A model generated the notes under the pieces. The model ran no database searches. It was not told the origin of the DNA and saw only the letters and a list, made by a program, of their open reading frames with translations. DNA of 64,000 nucleotides from Paenibacillus sp. HWE-109 (GTDB taxonomy: Bacteria > Bacillota > Bacilli > Paenibacillales > NBRC-103111). This document shows positions 1-8,999 of the stretch, in pieces; positions within the stretch are counted from its first letter, which is position 1; every line of letters starts with the position of its first letter. The position numbers were made by a program, and so were the translations under genes. The stretch spans positions 5,952,001 to 6,016,000 of the forward strand of contig NZ_CP091881.1 in the NCBI RefSeq assembly GCF_022163125.1, given 5' to 3'.

Positions 1-1047
1 CTTGCTGGATAAGGAGGAAGCGGGTATCTGGCGGGGGAATGTTCCGGCAATGAGCTGCTTCATTCGGTCTACCCACTCCTTTTTGTCTCCCAGCGACAAG
101 CGTTCTACCAAATGAATGTCCATATCCACTTCTTGCGTAATTCGATCCGATATCAGGCAAGGAAGCCCTGCGCCTTGCGCCTCAATGAGCGTCACCGGAA
201 GCCCTTCGTGCAAGGAAGGGAAAGCAAACATATCGAAGGCTTGCAGCAGCCGCGTAATATCCGTTCGTACGCCTAGAAATCTAACCTTGTCTTGCAAACT
301 CAGTGCTTTAACTCGCTTCTCAATAAGCGCTCTTAGCGGTCCGTCACCTGCTAAAACCAATAGCGTTTCTGGCTTCTCGCGATTCAATTGGGCAAAAATA
401 TCGATCAGGAAAGCATGATTCTTCTGCTGAGCGAATCTTCCGACATGTCCAACGACATAGGCATCTGCTGGCAGTTTCAACTCTCTTCTGACCTGGTCTC
501 TTACCAGAGGCGAGAAAGCAAATTTATCACTTTCTATGCCATTCTTGAGAATGAGCGCTTTCTTCTCTTGATTGGTAAATAACCATTGGGCTGCTTTCCG
601 TGAGCATGCTACAAAATGAGTCGCGCAGGATCTGATGAATGTTCCCGCGAACCATTTGTAAGCCTTCGCTGCAACTCCGCCCTCACTGCTCGTATTGTGA
701 CTGTGTGCAATCCGAATCGGTGTTCCGGCTTTCTTCGCTGCGCGCAGCACGAATCCACTCATTTTATCCATATGGGCATGAACGATCTTATAGTCGGGAT
801 GGGCAGCGAAGAAGTCATCCAACGCTTGAATATACCCTTTATGACCAATATCCGAGACATAGGGAATGCGGTGGATCGTTCCTCCCATCTCCTGAATCTC
901 CGCATCGAAGGCGCCTGTCTTGCAGGTTAGGAAATCAAACTGAACCTTCGTACGGTCCACATTCCGATACAAATTCATCAGGAGGGTTTCGGCTCCTCCG
1001 CGGTTCATATTCACAACTACGTGTAGAATTCTTATTGGATTGCCCAC
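1..1047 (-). CDS. GT4-type glycosyltransferase, 3' end outside the window
   Basis: The reading frame is open from a GTG at 1047 to base 1 (349 codons seen). It begins MGNPIRILHVVVNMNRGGAE, the Rossmann start of GT4 glycosyltransferases with a glycine-rich donor loop. A later HSHN stretch and the segment HEGLPVTLIEAQGAGLP fit the E-x7-E nucleotide-sugar site of GT4 enzymes. It should transfer a sugar from a nucleotide donor to a lipid-linked EPS intermediate at the inner face of the membrane. It overlaps the preceding glycosyltransferase by 16 bp, so the two are probably translationally coupled. The C-terminal tail is missing because the window ends. Donor and acceptor cannot be read from the sequence. 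Family call is firm, GTG start likely. Confidence 0.85.
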   Translation of the reverse strand, partial: MGNPIRILHVVVNMNRGGAETLLMNLYRNVDRTKVQFDFLTCKTGAFDAEIQEMGGTIHRIPYVSDIGHKGYIQALDDFFAAHPDYKIVHAHMDKMSGFVLRAAKKAGTPIRIAHSHNTSSEGGVAAKAYKWFAGTFIRSCATHFVACSRKAAQWLFTNQEKKALILKNGIESDKFAFSPLVRDQVRRELKLPADAYVVGHVGRFAQQKNHAFLIDIFAQLNREKPETLLVLAGDGPLRALIEKRVKALSLQDKVRFLGVRTDITRLLQAFDMFAFPSLHEGLPVTLIEAQGAGLPCLISDRITQEVDMDIHLVERLSLGDKKEWVDRMKQLIAGTFPRQIPASSLSSK

Positions 1048-2186
1048 ATGACATCCACCTTTTCGTCCATGAATAGAGCGTATATCCTGCTCTTCTCTGC
1101 CAAAATCTGCTGGATTGCATACCGCTGTTCCACTAATTCGCGGCCTTGCAAGCCCATTTGAACACTTAACTCCTTGTTATGCACAAGCAGCTTCATCTTC
1201 TCTGCCATCGCCTCATGATCGTTAGGCGTTACCAGATAACCATTCTGCTCTTCGTGAACCAGCTCATGATGGCCCCGGTTTCTACTGGCAATAATCGGAA
1301 GTCCACAGGCCATAGCTTCCATTATATTCACCGGCAACCCCTCACGTTGGCTTGAGGCTACCGCAATATCACACATCGGCAATAACTGATCAATGTCATT
1401 GCGATATCCCAGGAAAGAGACGTTCCCGGCAACATCCAGCTGATCAGCGAGTTCCTGGCATTGTTCTTTCAATGTGCCTTCGCCAGCAAGCAAAAGTTTG
1501 ACGCTAGGAGCAGCAGCTTTGATGAGGGAGAGCGCTCGTATTAGCATCTGTTGATTCTTATTCGAGTTGAATTCAGCCGCATAGAAGAGCAGAATATCAT
1601 CTGGCTGAAATCCATAAGACCGTTTCAGTTCCCGTTTATCCACCTCACCCACAGGTTTAAAACGTTCTGTATCAACACCCACGCCACGTACATACTCTAC
1701 GTGCTGAGCGCGGAATTTCCGAGAAACAGCCAATCGGTAATCTTCCTCATTAATGGTAATCAAGCAATCCGTGAAATAAGAAAGAATTTTCTCCAATGGA
1801 TAATACACCAACCAACTCGCCAGAGAGGAGCCTTGGCAAAAGTGAAAACCATGGGCCGTATAGATGACCCTTGTCCCCTTCTTCCTCGCTGCCCGAGCTG
1901 TCAATCGGGCTAATACGCCACCCATCGGCGTGTGGCAATGAATGATGTCGAATTCTTGCTCCTTGATAATGGATTTAAGCTGGGCATACGCCTTCAAGTT
2001 CATTAACTTAAAAGGTGATCGCTGTATCGGAAGATTATACTTCTTATCTACATAAGGAAGCTCCATACTTCCTTTAGCAGCAACATGGACTTCCCAGCCC
2101 TGCTCTTGAAACCATCTCATATAGGGAATATGAAAGGCTTTGAAGTGATAATCAACCGTCGCACAAAACAGTACTTTCTTCCGCAT
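1032..2186 (-). CDS. GT4-type glycosyltransferase (EpsD-like)
   Basis: About 384 residues, full length for GT4. The N-terminus KKVLFCATVDYHFKAFHIPY and the motif SQREGLPVNIMEAMACGLPI (E-x7-E) resemble the EpsD/EpsF type of Firmicute EPS loci. A conserved HTPMGG stretch lies in the acceptor domain. Two ATGs are possible; the one at 2186 has a GGGG ribosome site at better spacing than that at 2192. It is the third gene of the operon CapD-type enzyme, galU, GT4, GT4. It starts a few bases after galU ends and overlaps the next GT4 gene. Expected role: addition of one sugar to the EPS repeat unit. Substrate unknown. Confidence 0.9.
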   Translation of the reverse strand: MRKKVLFCATVDYHFKAFHIPYMRWFQEQGWEVHVAAKGSMELPYVDKKYNLPIQRSPFKLMNLKAYAQLKSIIKEQEFDIIHCHTPMGGVLARLTARAARKKGTRVIYTAHGFHFCQGSSLASWLVYYPLEKILSYFTDCLITINEEDYRLAVSRKFRAQHVEYVRGVGVDTERFKPVGEVDKRELKRSYGFQPDDILLFYAAEFNSNKNQQMLIRALSLIKAAAPSVKLLLAGEGTLKEQCQELADQLDVAGNVSFLGYRNDIDQLLPMCDIAVASSQREGLPVNIMEAMACGLPIIASRNRGHHELVHEEQNGYLVTPNDHEAMAEKMKLLVHNKELSVQMGLQGRELVEQRYAIQQILAEKSRIYALFMDEKVDVMWAIQ

Positions 2187-2195
2187 CTGCATCCC

Positions 2196-3071
2196 CTACT
2201 TAATTAATTCCTTCTCTACAATAGAGGCAAGGTATTTGAGCAGATCATATTTCAGATCTTCCCGCTGCAGCGCATAATCGATGGAAGTTTGGATAAAACC
2301 TAACTTCTCCCCCACATCGAATCGCTGGCCTTCAAATTCATATGCATAGACAGATTCAAGCCGATTCAGCTCCGCAATCGCATCTGTCAGTTGGATCTCA
2401 CCACCGGAACCCGGCCCTTGATGGCTTAAAATATCGAAAATTCTTGGTGTTAGAATATACCGGCCCATGATCGCCAGATTCGAAGGAGCTTCCTCCCGTT
2501 TCGGCTTCTCCACTACGTGGTTGACACTGAACAACCGCTTGTTTATTTCGTGACCGTCTACAATGCCATATCGCGACACTTCTTGAAGCGGCACATGCTG
2601 CACACCAATGATAGAAGCTTCGAGCTTCTCGTATTGCAGCATCATTTGCTCCAGGCAAGGCTGTTCTGCCCGAACAATGTCGTCACCCAGGAGTACTGCG
2701 AAGGGTTCGTTGCCGATAAACTTGCGCGCGCACCAAATGGCATGTCCAAGACCTCTCGGTTCCTTCTGACGGATATAATGAATCTCTACACGGGAAGACT
2801 TCTGAACTTCCGTTAGCAATTCGAATTTCTGTTTCTCAAACAGATTCTGCTCCAGTTCAAAGCAATTATCGAAGTGATCCTCGATGGCCCTCTTCCCTTT
2901 GCCAGTGACGATAAGAATATCTTCGATGCCAGACTCAATGGCTTCTTCTACAATGAATTGAATCGTAGGCTTGTCGACAATAGGCAGCATTTCTTTGGGC
3001 ATTGCCTTGGTCGCCGGCAAGAATCGTGTCCCCAGACCCGCTGCGGGAATAATCGCTTTTCTTACTTTCAT
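2196..3071 (-). CDS. galU: UTP-glucose-1-phosphate uridylyltransferase
   Basis: GalU makes UDP-glucose from UTP and glucose-1-phosphate in the cytosol, supplying donor sugar for EPS, teichoic acid and glycolipid synthesis. The N-terminal signature KAIIPAAGLGTRFLPATKAM and the following PKEMLP are the nucleotide-binding loop of bacterial GalU. The segments VLLGDDIV and VEKPKREEAPSNLAIMGRYI also fit. Length is about 291 residues, normal for the family. The start at 3071 is chosen because AAAAGGAGC lies 7 bases upstream; a TTG 21 bases further out would swallow that site. The ribosome site overlaps the end of the CapD-type gene, so the two are coupled. Its place in the EPS operon suggests a dedicated copy. 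Confidence 0.95.
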   Translation of the reverse strand: MKVRKAIIPAAGLGTRFLPATKAMPKEMLPIVDKPTIQFIVEEAIESGIEDILIVTGKGKRAIEDHFDNCFELEQNLFEKQKFELLTEVQKSSRVEIHYIRQKEPRGLGHAIWCARKFIGNEPFAVLLGDDIVRAEQPCLEQMMLQYEKLEASIIGVQHVPLQEVSRYGIVDGHEINKRLFSVNHVVEKPKREEAPSNLAIMGRYILTPRIFDILSHQGPGSGGEIQLTDAIAELNRLESVYAYEFEGQRFDVGEKLGFIQTSIDYALQREDLKYDLLKYLASIVEKELIK

Positions 3072-3084
3072 GTCGTTGCTCCTT

Positions 3085-4914
3085 TTAGCCAATCGAGACT
3101 AGTTTTTTCGGAATCGGAATGACCTTGCTATTGGCTAAATCCAGCAACTGTGTTCGCAAGCTTTCTTTATCCAATGTGGTATAGATCGAAATAATTTCTT
3201 TGATCTCTTCCATGTAGAGATTTGCTGTTTTGCCAATATAAATTTTCGGAAACACTTGCTTTCCATCCACTTCATCAGCTTTTAACAGCTCTTCATACAG
3301 CTTTTCTCCCGGCCGCATACCCGTAAATTCGATACCTATATCCTCTAAGGAATTCCCGGAAAGCTTGATTAAGTTCTTAGCCAGATCAACAATCTTCACA
3401 GGTTCTCCCATGTCGAGCACGAAAATTTCTCCTCCTCTTGCTAGCGCGCCAGCTTGTATAACGAGGCGGGAAGCTTCAGGAATCGTCATAAAGTAACGAA
3501 TCATATCGGGGTGCGTCACGGAAACAGGACCGCCCTTGACAATTTGCTGCTTGAACCGAGGTATCACGCTGCCACGACTGCCCAGTACATTGCCGAAACG
3601 TACAGCCACGAACTTCGTCTTGCTTGTTTTATCCATGTCTTGGATAATCATTTCTGCCATTCTTTTCGTAGCGCCCATTACACTAGTCGGATTGACCGCT
3701 TTATCCGTCGATATCATGACGAATGTATCTACCTCATACTGACTTGCAGCCATCGCCACATTCATTGTGCCTATGACATTGTTCTTAAAAGCCTCTTCGG
3801 GATTGCGCTCCATCAGCGGCACATGCTTATGGGCAGCGGCATGATAGACGACACTCGGCCGATATTTATTCATAATCGACATCATTTTCTTGACATCCTG
3901 CACATCCGCGATTTCTGTCATAAATTCGACTTCTGTCCGTCCGTATGTATCCTTTAATTCCATTTCTATGCTATAAATACTATTCTCACCGTGGCCTAGA
4001 AGAATCAACTTCTGAGGATTAAACTTCGTCACCTGCCGACAAATTTCAGAACCAATCGACCCGCCTGCCCCGGTCACCAGCACAACGCGATTGGCGATAT
4101 ACTCCGAGATGCTCTCGATATCCAGCTCAATCGGTTGACGTCCGAGCAAATCCTCCACCTGTACATCCATGAAGTGATTGACAGAAAGCTTGCCTGATAC
4201 AAGGTCCTCCAGCATCGGAAGCGTTTGTGTTCGCGCTTTGGTCTTCGTACACTCTTGGAAAATCGTGTTTAATTCCTTTTTGCCCAGAGAAGGAATCGCG
4301 ATAATAATGTGATCGATATTCAGATCTTTTACCGTTTGCTCGATCATCTCGATCCCTCCCTTGACAGGAATGCCTAGAATGTCGAGGCTATGTATATTCA
4401 CATTGTCATCAATAAAAGCAACAGGTACGAGTTCAGCATCAATGCTTTTAATTAACTGTCTGACCACCATCGTCCCTGCCGAACCCGCACCAACAATCAA
4501 CGTTCTTTTCTTATTTGCAGATTTATTAATGTAGGTACTCAAAATAAGTCTCCAGCCGAAACGCGACCCGCCGATCAGCAGCGAATGCAGCATCCAGGTC
4601 ACTGCCAGCAGCCGAAAGTAAATGTCATGTACAATTATTTGCTGCACGAAAGCGACGGTTATGATTGAAAACGTGATCGCTTTGAAAATGATCAACAGCT
4701 CCGTTATACTGGCATGTTCCCATGCCTTTTTATAGAGCTTATAGATCAACGAGAAGAGATGATGACTTAGCAGCAGCGTAATTGAGCTTACAACCAGAGG
4801 AAGCGACACTAAGTGGAAATCAGCGCTTAACAAAAAGTGACTAACAAAAATCGAAGTTAACACGATAACGGAGTCTATGGCGATGAGCAGCGATAACCGT
4901 TGACGATATGACAG
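3085..4914 (-). CDS. membrane-anchored CapD/FlaA1-type nucleotide-sugar 4,6-dehydratase/epimerase
   Basis: Family members convert UDP-GlcNAc-type sugars by 4,6-dehydration or epimerisation, the first step to modified amino sugars in EPS. About 609 residues: an N-terminal set of membrane segments, a CoA/NAD-binding-like fold with VGAGSAGTMVVR, then an extended SDR domain with VLVTGAGGSIGSEI and the active-site segment STDKAVNPTSVMGATKR. The first in-frame standard start (GTG 4863) lacks a ribosome site and would delete the first membrane segment. Extending 17 codons gives SYRQRLSLLIAID, the usual N-terminus of this family, preceded by AAAGG at good spacing from a CTG at 4914 (an ATT at 4917 is an alternative). 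First gene of its operon, under a SinR-like operator promoter. Confidence 0.88.
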   Translation of the reverse strand: MSYRQRLSLLIAIDSVIVLTSIFVSHFLLSADFHLVSLPLVVSSITLLLSHHLFSLIYKLYKKAWEHASITELLIIFKAITFSIITVAFVQQIIVHDIYFRLLAVTWMLHSLLIGGSRFGWRLILSTYINKSANKKRTLIVGAGSAGTMVVRQLIKSIDAELVPVAFIDDNVNIHSLDILGIPVKGGIEMIEQTVKDLNIDHIIIAIPSLGKKELNTIFQECTKTKARTQTLPMLEDLVSGKLSVNHFMDVQVEDLLGRQPIELDIESISEYIANRVVLVTGAGGSIGSEICRQVTKFNPQKLILLGHGENSIYSIEMELKDTYGRTEVEFMTEIADVQDVKKMMSIMNKYRPSVVYHAAAHKHVPLMERNPEEAFKNNVIGTMNVAMAASQYEVDTFVMISTDKAVNPTSVMGATKRMAEMIIQDMDKTSKTKFVAVRFGNVLGSRGSVIPRFKQQIVKGGPVSVTHPDMIRYFMTIPEASRLVIQAGALARGGEIFVLDMGEPVKIVDLAKNLIKLSGNSLEDIGIEFTGMRPGEKLYEELLKADEVDGKQVFPKIYIGKTANLYMEEIKEIISIYTTLDKESLRTQLLDLANSKVIPIPKKLVSIG

Positions 4915-4920
4915 AATAAT

Positions 4921-4931
4921 CCACCCTTTCC
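4921..4931 (-). promoter_or_regulatory. ribosome binding site deciding a CTG start
   Basis: On the minus strand this reads GGAAAGGGTGG and stands 6 bases before CTG 4914. It is the only ribosome-site-like sequence near the 5' end of the CapD-type gene and argues for a non-standard start there. Confidence 0.55.
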
Positions 4932-4940
4932 GTATAGTAA

Positions 4941-5159
4941 ATTCTTTATATAGAACAAAATGTTTAAATTTTTTTACTTTCTGCCTGTCGATTACAAAAA
5001 AGGATAAACTGTGACCAAATAACGAACAAAAAACGCGGGAAATTCTTTATAAAGAACAATTCTGTATAGACTCATTCTAGTTCTTTATATCGAACATGTC
5101 AACAGCGTAATTGTAAATTTTCCGTGCCAAATAACGGAGAATTGTTCATTATAAAGAAT
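4941..5159. promoter_or_regulatory. cluster of four SinR-like inverted-repeat operators
   Basis: Four 16-bp sites of the form GTTCT-N6-AGAAC lie at 4941-4956, 5042-5057, 5080-5095 and 5144-5159, each with at most two half-site changes. One sits in the promoter spacer, one upstream and two in the leader. The half-site GTTCTTT equals the published SinR site GTTCTYT of Bacillus subtilis. This 340-base gap otherwise holds only the terminator of the upstream operon. Recognition by a SinR homologue is inference; none is encoded in the window. Confidence 0.75.
5074..5102 (-). promoter_or_regulatory. sigma-A promoter of the CapD/galU operon with operator in the spacer
   Basis: On the minus strand TTGACA (5097-5102) and TAGAAT (5074-5079) are separated by 17 bases. 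The spacer is filled by the 16-bp palindrome GTTCGATATAAAGAAC (5080-5095). A repressor bound there would cover both promoter elements. The predicted transcript has an untranslated leader of about 150 bases before the CTG start. Confidence 0.82.
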
Positions 5160-5213
5160 CATCACCATTCGAACAAATACGCACTTTCAGCTGCCTTAAG
5201 CATCACGCCGAAA

Positions 5214-5240
5214 TAGGGGGTAAGCATCGCTTACCCCCTA
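5214..5240 (-). terminator. hairpin after the beta-helix gene
   Basis: A perfect 12-bp stem (TAGGGGGTAAGC and its complement) with a 3-base loop lies 15 bases after the stop of the beta-helix gene. Only a short T stretch follows, so it is a terminator or 3' stabiliser. It separates the EPS sugar-assembly operon from the CapD/galU operon. Confidence 0.65.
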
Positions 5241-5254
5241 ACCAAAACATACGT

Positions 5255-8200
5255 TCAAGTTAACAACTCCTTGCTCACTTGCACTAATTCTGCACTTGTC
5301 AGTATTCGGTTATATAGGAGCAGTGCACAAACCGTTGTATTGCTGTTACTGAGCGTTAGGCCATCAAATTTAAGATGGTTATTTACCACCTTCATCTTGT
5401 TAAGCGAACCATTCAGAAACAAGGAAACTTGTTTGCTAGTGGCATCATAGGTTAACTGGATCACATACACCTTCCCATTCACAATAGATGAATCAGCAGT
5501 TGCGGCATCATCTCTGACAATGACTGTATTGCCATTAGTACTGTCTGCAACCACCACCTGAGGATGGACATGCAAAGCCCCAACGTTATAAGTGCCTATT
5601 ACGAATCTTCCCACAATGCTGGCTGGAGGTGTCCCTATCTCGATCGATGCGTTATTCTTATTGCTGCTAAACATATTAGTTGAGAACGTGCCTACATTAA
5701 TTGCACCCATCACCACGACTGTGAAGGAGCTGCCTATACTTATTCCCAGGTTCGTTATATCGGGATTATTGGCATAGCCTGTGCCCGTGGATTTTAAACC
5801 TGCACCTTGCCTGCCTTCGGTTCCATCTGTATTGTATCCGTTAAGAACCAAAGGCATAGCGCCTGCCAAGTCTGTTTGAGTAGAACCTGTATCTTGACTA
5901 AAGTCATAGCTATGAAGCAGGCCACTAGTTAATGTTGTACTATTCGGAATTGCGAATGTCATCTTGCTATAGGTTGAGGTCTTTACAATGGATGCATTTA
6001 GTGATGTGTCCATGGCAAAGTATTTTAACGTAGTTGTAGCAGTAAGGGGAATCGGAGAGAGATAGACAGAGCTTACAATAGTCGGGGTAGCTCCATTCAA
6101 TGTATAGTAGATTGTCGCTGCTTTATTCGCAATTAAATTCACGAATACGGTCTGGTTTAAGGCAAACGTCATGCTCTCCGGATATGCTTTGACAACCGGA
6201 GCAATCGTATCCGGAGTACCCAGGCTAGCTGTCGTAGCTGAGATTGTGGCTGCAATGGACCTATTAATAGATACATCAAGGCTTACCGCCCGAACTGTAT
6301 ATGTTTTTCCGGCTATTAAACCTGAAATGGTATACGAGCTAACTGCCTTATCAATAAGGCCGGCTACCGCATAATTCGTGCCATCGGAAGAATAAGCAAT
6401 CTCAGTCATAATCACATTCGCGGATGCCGATGGAATCCATGATACATTAATGGAAACAGATGTGAGTGTCCCTACTTTTAAATTGGTTACAGGGCTGGGG
6501 GCATTAGAGGCAGCAGAGGTGAGGACTTGTACGGTTGGGTTATCAATTGAACGATTATTAGAGATGTCAATGGCCGTAATTCGGATCACATACAGCCTGC
6601 TGGCGTTAAGTCCTGTTAAATTATATGAAGTCCCAACTACAGAGTCACTAGCAATGGTATAATTCGTTCCATCCGCACTGTAAGCTACTTCATATTTAGC
6701 CGTATCGGAAGAGATTGAGTGGATCCAAGTTACTGTTATCGCGCTAGAAGTTACATTCCCGACTTTGAGATTGGTTACCGCGAGTGGCGGAATGATATCA
6801 TCTATGGTTCCATTGAAGCTGTCATCTTTACTATCGAGAATGCCATTAATGACGTTGTTGAACTGCAGGTGTTTAGGATTTTCTACGATATTGACTACAG
6901 CCGTCTGAACCACGTTATTCTTAAAAATGATTGGTGTCTGTGAAGCACGGGAATCCCCTGCGTTAATCGCTTTCATGGCAACGTCCGATTTGAATCTATT
7001 TCCATCAAGAATTATACGTTCACTAATGAAGGTCTCCCATGCAAAATCGATCATAGCTCCATTGGCAGTAGCCGTCGTATAGTTAAAAATATTCTGGGCA
7101 ACTATCATCTCCCCGCCTATATCCGCAAGATTAAAAGCAGGATTTTGTTTGCCAGCAAAAGTACTGTTGCTTACCTGAAGCATGGCAACTTTTTTACCCG
7201 AAGTGGTTGTAAATAACGTATACGTATCCCAATCAAACCCGCATCCATCAAATACATATTCTGCTTGAGGATTACTAACGATGGATAATGGACCAGGATT
7301 AGAGAACCTGCAACCTGAATACCTGCCTGGCGGCAAGCATGTTATAATATTCTGATCATGTTTGGTGTTGGTAAAAGTAATATTGTTCAGTATCCATCCA
7401 TTCTTCGTTTCATTAGCCACCCACGTTAAAGCGCTGCCCATAACGCCGCTGCCTTCAATCACACAATCAGAGAAGGTTTGAGGTTCGATAGAGAAACTAA
7501 GCGTAGCGCCTAAACCTGCATAAGAGCTGAAGAAATCTTTGTCATTGCTAAACTTACAATTATTAATGCCGACACTATAGGCCTTATCTCTATTTATGTT
7601 GAGCACACTATTATGAAATAGACATCCATTTATAAGTATATCTCGATCTCCTGCACTAAGTACGAGTTTAGTGCCATAGAGATGATTATTGGAGAAATTA
7701 ATTTGTCCGGCAAGCTGGGCACCTACATCTCTTAAATCATTGCCTTCCATAATCACCTTATCCGCACTAATATTAATTGCAAGTGTACCCCCATTAATCG
7801 CGTTGTTCGTTATATTAATATGTCTACCTGCGACAGCAATGATATTATAAGATTTATTATCGTGCAGGTTGTTATTCTCTATATAGATGTATTGATTAAA
7901 ATCATACATATCCTCAATATCTATAGCCCCTTGCGGAGCAGTTCCTTGAATATGGTCAATCTCATTGCCTCTAATATACACATACTTTGCTCCGTTGACT
8001 GAGATACCTAACCTTCTGCAATCATGTATATGGCATTTTTCGATGTATACATTCTTGGCAAACTCAACCACTTTCAGCGTGATGGATGTCTGTCCTGCAG
8101 CTGGTACCGCACCTTGATGAATAACAATTTTCGCATAGCTTGGCCCTTTAGGGACTTCAACCTCATCATAAAATTGCACGTTCGCTTTGGCTGAATAAAA

Positions 8201-8923
8201 TGTATCATCTTTGTTATAAAAAATGACATCGTACAAGTCAGAGGTTATTCCTGCTCCAAGTCCCCCGTAACTATCGCCATAGAGTCCAAAGTAACCCCAC
8301 TTGAGGATATTCGCTTGACTTAAGTCGATTTTGACCGAAGATCGAATTCGATTATTATCCGGTTGCAAGGATCCATCTGTGAGGCTGATTCTGCCACTTT
8401 CAAATTTCCCATCAAAGGTATAGCCAGCAATCTGTCCGTATAAACTTCCAAGCGAGATCCCATCACCTGTGCAATTCAGAATTTCAAGGTTATCAAGCGT
8501 AAGGAACCTAATATTAGAACCAATTACAGGGGTATTATCTACGTAAATCCCATGTCCGCCTTCATGGGTACTTTTAATGGTCGTGTAATCATGAGTATCC
8601 TTATCACCTTGAATGATGCCATTTGTAACTCTTGAGAATTGTTGATTTCGTTGAAACATGATGATGGCATAACCCACTAAACCATTGCTCTGGATTTTTA
8701 GTGTAGATCCATTTAAGTTTAATGTCATGTAACTTTGAGGCTCAATAGGCGTATTCTCATCAATCAGATATAAGCCTTTTGGAAGTATGGCCTCTGTGTA
8801 ACCTTGATCAGAAGCAAACTTCAACGCATCGTTGATCCCCTTGCTAGTGTTTAATGCTTCTGTCCCATTATTCTTTATCCCCCAACGATCCAACTCAACT
8901 TTGTAATCACCGCCATCTGCCAT
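5255..8923 (-). CDS. large right-handed beta-helix protein with Fn3, chitobiase-C-like and LamG-like domains
   Basis: About 1222 residues. The N-terminus resembles pectate-lyase-superfamily/tailspike starts (DRWGIKNNGTEA..., then GINDALKFASDQG and LPKGLYLID). Residues about 60-690 are a long parallel beta-helix with many NN and IYIENNNLHDN-type turns. Two Fn3 modules follow (each with VTNLKVG near its start), then a chitobiase-C-like module (AATIYYTLNG) and a C-terminal LamG/concanavalin-like domain (SYDFSQDTGS). No signal peptide is visible. Start at ATG 8923 is chosen because GGAGGT stands 9 bases before it; the GTG at 8932 abuts that site. It is the last gene of the sugar-assembly operon. 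A polysaccharide lyase, epimerase or binding role is likely; the activity cannot be named. Confidence 0.8.
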   Translation of the reverse strand: MADGGDYKVELDRWGIKNNGTEALNTSKGINDALKFASDQGYTEAILPKGLYLIDENTPIEPQSYMTLNLNGSTLKIQSNGLVGYAIIMFQRNQQFSRVTNGIIQGDKDTHDYTTIKSTHEGGHGIYVDNTPVIGSNIRFLTLDNLEILNCTGDGISLGSLYGQIAGYTFDGKFESGRISLTDGSLQPDNNRIRSSVKIDLSQANILKWGYFGLYGDSYGGLGAGITSDLYDVIFYNKDDTFYSAKANVQFYDEVEVPKGPSYAKIVIHQGAVPAAGQTSITLKVVEFAKNVYIEKCHIHDCRRLGISVNGAKYVYIRGNEIDHIQGTAPQGAIDIEDMYDFNQYIYIENNNLHDNKSYNIIAVAGRHINITNNAINGGTLAINISADKVIMEGNDLRDVGAQLAGQINFSNNHLYGTKLVLSAGDRDILINGCLFHNSVLNINRDKAYSVGINNCKFSNDKDFFSSYAGLGATLSFSIEPQTFSDCVIEGSGVMGSALTWVANETKNGWILNNITFTNTKHDQNIITCLPPGRYSGCRFSNPGPLSIVSNPQAEYVFDGCGFDWDTYTLFTTTSGKKVAMLQVSNSTFAGKQNPAFNLADIGGEMIVAQNIFNYTTATANGAMIDFAWETFISERIILDGNRFKSDVAMKAINAGDSRASQTPIIFKNNVVQTAVVNIVENPKHLQFNNVINGILDSKDDSFNGTIDDIIPPLAVTNLKVGNVTSSAITVTWIHSISSDTAKYEVAYSADGTNYTIASDSVVGTSYNLTGLNASRLYVIRITAIDISNNRSIDNPTVQVLTSAASNAPSPVTNLKVGTLTSVSINVSWIPSASANVIMTEIAYSSDGTNYAVAGLIDKAVSSYTISGLIAGKTYTVRAVSLDVSINRSIAATISATTASLGTPDTIAPVVKAYPESMTFALNQTVFVNLIANKAATIYYTLNGATPTIVSSVYLSPIPLTATTTLKYFAMDTSLNASIVKTSTYSKMTFAIPNSTTLTSGLLHSYDFSQDTGSTQTDLAGAMPLVLNGYNTDGTEGRQGAGLKSTGTGYANNPDITNLGISIGSSFTVVVMGAINVGTFSTNMFSSNKNNASIEIGTPPASIVGRFVIGTYNVGALHVHPQVVVADSTNGNTVIVRDDAATADSSIVNGKVYVIQLTYDATSKQVSLFLNGSLNKMKVVNNHLKFDGLTLSNSNTTVCALLLYNRILTSAELVQVSKELLT

Positions 8924-8999
8924 TATATACACACCTCCATGTTAAAAAGATATTCATTTGAAGGTGCTTATGCTACGAACGTTTGCCTATTCATCTCCG

